Assembly: GCA_026954325.1 (NCBI GenBank)
Contig: JAIXKK010000030.1
Location: forward strand, 24,607-88,606
Direction: 5' to 3'
Length of the DNA stretch: 64,000 nucleotides
From: Bryobacterales bacterium
GTDB taxonomy: Bacteria > Acidobacteriota > Terriglobia > Bryobacterales > Bryobacteraceae
Shown: one piece after another, positions 59,494 through 64,000 of the stretch
Position numbering within the stretch: position 1 is the stretch's first letter
How the letters are laid out: each line of letters opens with the position of its first letter
Notes under the pieces: model-generated
The model's database searches: none
What the model saw: only the letters and a program-made list of their open reading frames with translations
What the model was told of the DNA's origin: nothing
Made by a program: the position numbers and the translations under genes

Positions 59494-59654
59494 ACAACTG
59501 CAAGGACGCGAGCCTTCACTCAAAAAGACGAAGCCGGCCGCGGCACGGTTCGCCCCGGAAGTAGTTTTTACGAATTCCCGGCGCGAACCGGCGCCGCGCC
59601 CGCTTGCGCCAGGCCGGCCAAGGTGAAAGAGTAATAGAAGAAAGCCGTGCTTTG

Positions 59655-60548
59655 ATGAAGATTTCCTTTGGGAGTTGGGCCTTCTCCTACGGCCCATATG
59701 CGCGGCGTCCCCTTCCCTTGGACGAAGCGGCACGCCTGGTCGCCGCCGCCGGATATGACGGGATTGAGCTTGGCGGATTCCCACCCCATGTGACCTTGGA
59801 ACAATATGCAAGCGCCGGATCGAAGCGGGAGTTGAGGCGGATGCTCTCTGACCTCGGGCTGGGAGTTTCCGGCTACGCCCCTGATTTCACCATGGTGAAC
59901 CCTCTGGTGGAGGAGAACCGGTACAAGTACCTGGAGCGGATTCAGCGCTGCGTCGAGCTATGCGCCGAGGCCGGGAGCCCGGCGCTGCGCGTGGACACCA
60001 TCGCCGCCCCAGGATCTCTTGCAGAGCCCGACTATGAGGAATGCGCCGCCCGCCTGGCAGCCTTGTGGCATGATGCGGCGGAACTCGCCTCCCGCGAGCG
60101 CGTGCGCCTGGTGTGGGAATTCGAGCCCGGTTTTGTCTTCAACAAGCCCTCCGAAGTCGTGAATATTTTCGAGAAGGTAGGACACCCGAACTTCCAGATC
60201 CTGTTCGACACCTGCCACGCCTATCTTTGCGGCGTGGTGGGCGCGCGGCAACAGGGTGCGGCCGAGCGTCTCGCCAGAGGCGTACCCGAGTTCCTCGAAT
60301 TGCTCAGCGGCCGCGTCGGCCACATCCACATTGTCGACACGGACGGAACGCTCTATGGCGACGAAACCAGCGCGCATTGCCCCTTCGGTGAAGGGGTGAT
60401 TGACTTCCAGAAACTGGCGCCCCATCTCCTGTCCGTGCCGGGCATCAAGTGGTGGTGCGTCGATCTTTCGTTCCGTGCCGATAGCGAGCAGTTGCTCGCG
60501 CCCAGCCTGGACTTTGTCAGGAAGTTGACCGCGGGCGTGCGAGTTTAG
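59655..60548 (+). CDS. xylose isomerase-like TIM-barrel protein
   Basis: A 297-residue AP-endonuclease-2/xylose-isomerase-like barrel. Visible: ISFGSWAFSYGPYA at the N-terminus, GYDGIELGGFPPH, ALRVDTIAAPG, WEFEPGFVFNKPSE with the metal Glu, ILFDTCHAYLCGV with Asp and His, and VGHIHIVDTDGTLYGDET with the last ligands, then WWCVDLSFRADSEQLLAP. These enzymes isomerise or epimerise sugars or act on inositol-type substrates; no more can be said. ATG 59655 is the family-like start. Confidence 0.87.
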   Translation: MKISFGSWAFSYGPYARRPLPLDEAARLVAAAGYDGIELGGFPPHVTLEQYASAGSKRELRRMLSDLGLGVSGYAPDFTMVNPLVEENRYKYLERIQRCVELCAEAGSPALRVDTIAAPGSLAEPDYEECAARLAALWHDAAELASRERVRLVWEFEPGFVFNKPSEVVNIFEKVGHPNFQILFDTCHAYLCGVVGARQQGAAERLARGVPEFLELLSGRVGHIHIVDTDGTLYGDETSAHCPFGEGVIDFQKLAPHLLSVPGIKWWCVDLSFRADSEQLLAPSLDFVRKLTAGVRV

Positions 60549-60590
60549 CGCGAGCGGCCCGGCGGCGAGCCTCCGTTTTGCGGGCGAGCC

Positions 60591-60815
60591 CTAAAGGGCG
60601 TGGCGAACGATCGGGATTCCAGAGCGGACGAGGGCGGCCTCCACGGCGCGTTCGCTCAACCGGCTGGCATCGTATTCCACCCTCACACCGTCGAGGGAGG
60701 GCTGTTTGAGAACTACCCGGTGAATTCCGTACACGGCGTGAACACGGGCGATAGCGTCGAGATCGCCGTCTCCGAGCGGGCGCACGAGATCATACTGTAG
60801 GTCGACCTTGGTCAT
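60591..60815 (-). CDS. small HMA-like protein without CxxC
   Basis: A 74-residue protein (ATG 60815, MTKVDLQYDLVRPLGDGDLD; a TTG at 60839 overlapping the upstream stop would add 8 residues). The pattern LQYDLVRPLGDGDLDAIARV, VRVEYDASRLSERAVEAALV and SGIPIVRHAL suggests the beta-alpha-beta ferredoxin-like fold of heavy-metal-associated domains, but the CxxC metal site is missing. It follows the sensor-less kinase gene and is probably co-transcribed with it. Confidence 0.6.
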   Translation of the reverse strand: MTKVDLQYDLVRPLGDGDLDAIARVHAVYGIHRVVLKQPSLDGVRVEYDASRLSERAVEAALVRSGIPIVRHAL

Positions 60816-60835
60816 TCGAAAAACAGCATAGCATT

Positions 60836-61474
60836 TCAACCCGCGGAACTGAGCGTAATGACAAACTCCGCTCCGCCCTCCGGGCGATTGGCGGCGCGGA
60901 CCCGCCCGCCGTTCGAGCGGACGATCGAGCGCACGATGTTTAAGCCGATGCCCGTGTTCGAGGGCTTGGTGGAAAAATGCGCGTCGAAGATGCGCGGGAG
61001 AATCTCTTCCGGAATCCCGGGGCCGTTGTCGGCGAGAACGATGCGGGTTCCGTCTTCACCGGTGGAAGCCGTCAGTTGCACATGGCCTCCTTGCGGCATG
61101 GCCTGTACGGAGTTGAGCAGCAGGTTCACGAGCACCCGCTCCCAGCCCACGGGGTTGCCGCGGATGCGCAGACCGGGTTCGATCCTGCGCTGAAAGTCGA
61201 TAGCCGGCCCGTGCGTGGCCCTCAGAAAATCGCCGGCGAACTGCACCGCGATCCCCGCGATCACCGCGAAATCGAAGGTGGAGTCGGTAACCTGGGAGAC
61301 TCCGCGAACCAGCCTCTGTCCGTGCTCGGCGCCGCGCTGGATGGCGCCGGCGACGGATTCCCAGCGTGGATCCCCCGCCAATAAATCGGCGGCGTCCAGG
61401 ATTGTTTGAAACACGTTCTTGAGATCGTGGACAAGGCCGGGAAGGGTCAGATCCGGAGCGTCTGTCGTGGACAT
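60836..61474 (-). CDS. sensor-less histidine kinase-like protein
   Basis: A 212-residue soluble histidine kinase. The phospho-acceptor region is LVHDLKNVFQTILDAADLL (His of HDLKN), followed directly by the ATPase domain: N box VLVNLLLNSVQAMPQGG, G1 LADNGPGIPEEIL, F box FDAHFSTKPSNTGIG and G2 GLNIVRSIVRSNGG. There is no sensor, membrane helix or receiver, so it depends on another protein for its input. It starts 4 bases after the aroA stop and is probably in the same transcript. Confidence 0.88.
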   Translation of the reverse strand: MSTTDAPDLTLPGLVHDLKNVFQTILDAADLLAGDPRWESVAGAIQRGAEHGQRLVRGVSQVTDSTFDFAVIAGIAVQFAGDFLRATHGPAIDFQRRIEPGLRIRGNPVGWERVLVNLLLNSVQAMPQGGHVQLTASTGEDGTRIVLADNGPGIPEEILPRIFDAHFSTKPSNTGIGLNIVRSIVRSNGGRVRAANRPEGGAEFVITLSSAG

Positions 61475-61478
61475 GCCG

Positions 61479-62774
61479 TTACTCGCTCAGTGAGCGTAGC
61501 ATGTTGTAAAACTCCGGGAAAGAGACCGAGGCGGCATCGGCGTTGTGCATGCGGCAGGGCCCGTCCGCGGCGAGCGCGGCGACGGAGAAAGCCATCGCGA
61601 TGCGGTGGTCGGTAAATGAATCGAGATCGGCGGCGTGGAACGTTTGGTTGCCCGGCACTTCGAACCCGTCGTCGCGCACGGTGATGGAGACTCCCATGCG
61701 GCGAAGATTCCCGGCCACGGTGGCGATCCGGTCTGTTTCCTTGATCCTCAACTCCGCCGCGTCGCGCACGATCAAGCCGTCACGGCTCGAGGCGCCGAGC
61801 ACCGCGAGCACGGGGATTTCGTCGATCAGGGCGGCGGTGATGGATTTCTCGAGGATGCCGCCTCGCCAGGGGGCGTGCTCGATGAGGATGTCGCCCACCA
61901 GTTCCCCGCAGGATTCTCCGATATTGAGAACCCGTAGCGGCGCGCCGCCGGCGGCGAGAAAATCCATCAGCGCCGAGCGCGTGGGGTTCAGGCCCACTCC
62001 CTGAATGGCGATTCGCGACCCCGGCACGAGCAATGCCGCCACCAGGAAGAACGCCGAAGACGAAAGATCGCCCGGAACGGCAAGTTCCCGCCCCCGAAGC
62101 GCCGGACGTCCGTGAATGGAGATGGCTCCCTTGACCGCTTCCACCTCCGCCCCGAACTGCCGCAGCGCGATCTCGGAATGATCGCGCGTGATCACGGGCT
62201 CATGGACGGTGGTGACGCCGTCACAGAACAGCCCCGCGAACAGAACGCAGGATTTCACCTGCGCGCTGGCCACCGGCAGGTGATAGTCAATGGCGCGCAG
62301 CGGCGAGCCGTGAATCGTCAGCGGGGGATACCTGCCGTCGCGGGCTTCGATGCGCGCCCCCATTTCCGCGAGCGGCGTAATAATGCGTCCCATCGGGCGG
62401 CGGCTGAGGGACTCGTCCCCCGTGATGCGCGTGGTAAACCCCTGCGCGGCCAGTATCCCGCTCAGCATACGGATGGTGGACCCCGAGTTGCCCGCGTCCA
62501 GCATCCCCTCCGGAGCTTTGAGCCCGTCGAGACCCGCGCCGTGGATGATGGTTTCCACGCCGTTTGTCTCGATCTTTACACCCAGTCCGCGCATGCACGC
62601 GAGCGTGGACTGGCAATCCGCGCCTTGTGAGTAGTTGTAGATCTTCGAGTCGCCTTCGGCGAGCGAGGCGAGCATGCCATAGCGGTGAGAGATGGACTTG
62701 TCGCCCGGAAGGCGAATGGAGCCTTGCAGGGCTCTGGCGGGTTGGATGGTTTCGACCATGCGGAAACCATCCAT
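61479..62774 (-). CDS. aroA: 3-phosphoshikimate 1-carboxyvinyltransferase
   Basis: A 431-residue EPSP synthase joining shikimate 3-phosphate and phosphoenolpyruvate in aromatic amino acid synthesis. Motifs: LPGDKSISHRYGMLASLAEG, the phosphate/Lys site; DAGNSGSTIRMLSGILA, where LGNAGTAMRP is common in class I; SAQVKSCVLFAGLFCDG; SSAFFLVAALLVPG; and LRIKETDRIATVAGNL. The GNSGS version is the class II-like, less glyphosate-sensitive, pattern. ATG 62774 or 62759 (MVETIQPARALQG); no clear ribosome site. The kinase gene follows. Confidence 0.94.
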   Translation of the reverse strand: MDGFRMVETIQPARALQGSIRLPGDKSISHRYGMLASLAEGDSKIYNYSQGADCQSTLACMRGLGVKIETNGVETIIHGAGLDGLKAPEGMLDAGNSGSTIRMLSGILAAQGFTTRITGDESLSRRPMGRIITPLAEMGARIEARDGRYPPLTIHGSPLRAIDYHLPVASAQVKSCVLFAGLFCDGVTTVHEPVITRDHSEIALRQFGAEVEAVKGAISIHGRPALRGRELAVPGDLSSSAFFLVAALLVPGSRIAIQGVGLNPTRSALMDFLAAGGAPLRVLNIGESCGELVGDILIEHAPWRGGILEKSITAALIDEIPVLAVLGASSRDGLIVRDAAELRIKETDRIATVAGNLRRMGVSITVRDDGFEVPGNQTFHAADLDSFTDHRIAMAFSVAALAADGPCRMHNADAASVSFPEFYNMLRSLSE

Positions 62775-62813
62775 TGTACCGGGTGAAGCGATTGCTACGC
62801 CTCCGGAAAGCGG

Positions 62814-63188
62814 TTATACCGCGACGAGTTCGGGAACGTAGTTCATGTAGCCGCGCGGCTCGCGGTAGCGCTGAAAGCGGTAGCCGGCGCCGAAGATGGT
62901 TTCGATATACGTGTCTCCGTAGGGAAACAGCTTCTTGCGCAGCCGGCGAATGTGCACGTCCAGGGTGCGCGTGCGGATACCGCGCCCATATCCCCAAATT
63001 TTTTCAAGAAGGATCTCGCGCGGGACGGTCTCGCCGGCGTTGTCCAACAGAAGCCCCAGCAGCTCATGCTCTTTTCGCGTGAGAAGTATCTCACGCAGGT
63101 CGACATAGGCTGAACTGTTGTGGAAATCAAAGGAGAGATGTTGGTCCTGATATTTCTTCTCGGCATTACTTGCTCTGGCTGGAAACAT
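62814..63188 (-). CDS. orphan OmpR/PhoB-type DNA-binding domain protein
   Basis: A 124-residue protein that is only a Trans_reg_C winged helix: residues 33-110 have LTRKEHELLGLLLDNAGETV, PREILLEKIWGYG and TRTLDVHIRRLRKKLFP, then IETIFGAGYRFQ. No receiver domain precedes it: the ATG at 63188 follows a 5' leader, and the first 30 residues (MFPARASNAEKKYQDQHLSF) lack receiver motifs. GGGGG precedes it. Direct repeats of TTTGTAAA with 11-bp phase, typical binding sites of this protein class, lie 68 bases upstream (63256-63274). Confidence 0.88.
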   Translation of the reverse strand: MFPARASNAEKKYQDQHLSFDFHNSSAYVDLREILLTRKEHELLGLLLDNAGETVPREILLEKIWGYGRGIRTRTLDVHIRRLRKKLFPYGDTYIETIFGAGYRFQRYREPRGYMNYVPELVAV

Positions 63189-63255
63189 TGTGGAAGGCCC
63201 CCTTTCTTCCGTTCAATTCGATACTAAGGTCCATACGAAGAGAGGAGGTGGTTTG

Positions 63256-63274
63256 TTTGTAAAAAATTTGTAAA
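63256..63274. promoter_or_regulatory. 11-bp-phased direct repeat TTTGTAAA, likely winged-helix binding site
   Basis: TTTGTAAA at 63256-63263 and at 63267-63274 (start to start 11 bases, same face of DNA), in an AT-rich patch between the divergent orphan regulator and the asparaginase gene. OmpR/PhoB-type domains typically bind two such half-sites one helical turn apart. Suggests autoregulation and control of the divergent gene. Confidence 0.55.
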
Positions 63275-63364
63275 AGATACGAGCTTCGACCGGACCTTTG
63301 GCGCGGCCCGGCCGGCGGCTTGCCTTCTTTCCCGGACGAGACGGACAATGAGTCGGGGGATGCG

Positions 63365-64000
63365 ATGTTTACACGACGTCATTGGTTATCAGCATCGGCG
63401 GCTTTTGCCGCCGCTCCGCAGGCTCTGCCCGCGGCAGGCAAGCATGTAGTGATCTCCTCGGCAAACGGCTTGCGCGCCTGCGCGCGGGCCATGGAGATGA
63501 TCAGGTCCGGGGCGGATACCCTCGACGCCGTGGTGGCCGGGGTCAACATTGTCGAGGAAGACCCGGATGATGATTCCGTGGGTTACGGCGGCCTGCCGAA
63601 TGAAGAAGGCGTAGTGGAATTGGATGCTTGTGTCATGCACGGGCCCACCCGCCGCGCCGGGTCCGTGGCGAGCATCCGCGGTGTAAAGACGCCGTCCAAG
63701 ATCGCCAAACTCGTGATGGAGCAAACGGACCACGTCATGCTCGCAGGTGAAGGGGCCGCGCGGTTCGCCAGGGCCTACGGCTTCAAGGAGGAGAACCTCC
63801 TCACCGAAAAGTCCCGGCTGGCGTGGCTTGTCTGGAAGCGCAGCCTGCGCGACGCCTCGGGACACAATAACTGGACCGATGGGCTCGACGCTCCTCTGAA
63901 GCCCACCGCCCGGCTGAAACGGATGTTTCCCGATGTGAACGTCGAGTTGCTGGCCTATGCCTGGGACCGCGCGATTCACCCTCCGACGGGCACCATCAAC
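63365..64000 (+). CDS. N4-glycosyl-asparaginase / isoaspartyl peptidase (3' end beyond the window)
   Basis: At least 212 residues; the frame is open to the last base. It starts MFTRRHWLSASAAFAAAPQA, a Tat-like export signal, then KHVVISSANGLRACARAMEM. Family blocks: DAVVAGVNIVEEDPDDDSVG, YGGLPNEEGVVELDACVMHG and SVASIRGVKTPSKIAKLVME, where glycosylasparaginases have similar text. The window ends at HPPTGTIN; in the family the next residues follow the nucleophile Thr of GTI, at which the precursor cleaves itself. GGGGG precedes the ATG. Its substrate is probably glycoasparagine or isoaspartyl peptides. Confidence 0.87.
   Translation, partial: MFTRRHWLSASAAFAAAPQALPAAGKHVVISSANGLRACARAMEMIRSGADTLDAVVAGVNIVEEDPDDDSVGYGGLPNEEGVVELDACVMHGPTRRAGSVASIRGVKTPSKIAKLVMEQTDHVMLAGEGAARFARAYGFKEENLLTEKSRLAWLVWKRSLRDASGHNNWTDGLDAPLKPTARLKRMFPDVNVELLAYAWDRAIHPPTGTIN

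Overview
The window comes from a GC-rich Gram-negative bacterium that looks like an acidobacterium of the Solibacter/Bryobacter type. The lineage call is inference from gene content: a giant TonB-dependent receptor with a carboxypeptidase-regulatory N-terminus, DUF1501 and planctomycete-type cytochrome (PSD1) gene remnants, secreted proteins built from Ig-like, DUF11, IPT and BACON modules, a PEP-CTERM protein, an SLH-domain protein and a DUF3106 protein. No rRNA is present to prove it. About 60 genes are annotated, with one tRNA (Val, CAC), at least seven broken genes or fragments, and one transposase relic. No CRISPR array, intact insertion sequence or prophage was seen.

Layout. 1-5.9 kb: a modular surface protein and a PEP-CTERM protein. 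5.9-8.7 kb: a NarL/UhpB-type two-component pair and a mannosyl-3-phosphoglycerate phosphatase. 8.7-11 kb: an intact DUF1501 gene beside a gutted PSD1 gene. 11-18.2 kb: peptide deformylase, pentapeptide-repeat protein, polysaccharide deacetylase, TonB receptor, then a second PSD1/DUF1501 relic collapsed into one short fusion. 18.2-22.5 kb: GNAT acetyltransferase, an OmpA-like protein without a signal peptide, a Cys/Met PLP enzyme and a 3-hydroxyisobutyrate-dehydrogenase-type oxidoreductase. 22.5-25.2 kb: a structured leader or small RNA, then dxr and rseP. 25.3-29.2 kb: a tightly coupled minus-strand operon thpR-plsY-gpsA-ECF sigma-anti-sigma-DUF3106. 29.2-33.6 kb: 3-methyladenine glycosylase, decayed fragments, and a secreted metzincin with a small exported neighbour. 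33.7-36.5 kb: an NRAMP-UspA fusion behind a strong promoter with a palindrome over its -10, then an ISAzo13-type relic. 36.5-41.2 kb: adenylate kinase, a 44-residue exported peptide, tRNA-Val, DUF309, an FGE-sulfatase-like protein, a methyltransferase and a membrane glycosyltransferase. 41.2-49.4 kb: an SLH sugar dehydrogenase-like protein, a deacetylase-family amidohydrolase, an SGNH hydrolase, glgC and a WalJ-type MBL protein. 49.4-55 kb: mostly decayed genes around a baeRF protein, a small membrane protein and an esterase. 55-64 kb: class III aminotransferase, methyltransferase, YraN, galT, small unknowns, a TIM-barrel protein, a sensor-less kinase, aroA, an orphan OmpR-type DNA-binding domain, and an N-terminal-nucleophile asparaginase cut by the window edge.

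How genes work together. Housekeeping metabolism (isoprenoid, phospholipid, shikimate, glycogen, galactose) sits between secreted carbohydrate- and protein-degrading functions. Many junctions are translationally coupled (ATGA, GTGA or TTGA overlaps), and TTG/GTG starts are frequent; one gene (WalJ type) appears to start at ATC. The most notable regulatory signals are the dxr leader with two mutually exclusive partners for one stem arm, the palindrome over the mntH -10, and an 11-bp-phased TTTGTAAA repeat beside the orphan OmpR-type regulator. Several losses look like clean internal deletions rather than point decay. If the sequence is a metagenome assembly, misassembly should be excluded before these are read as biology.
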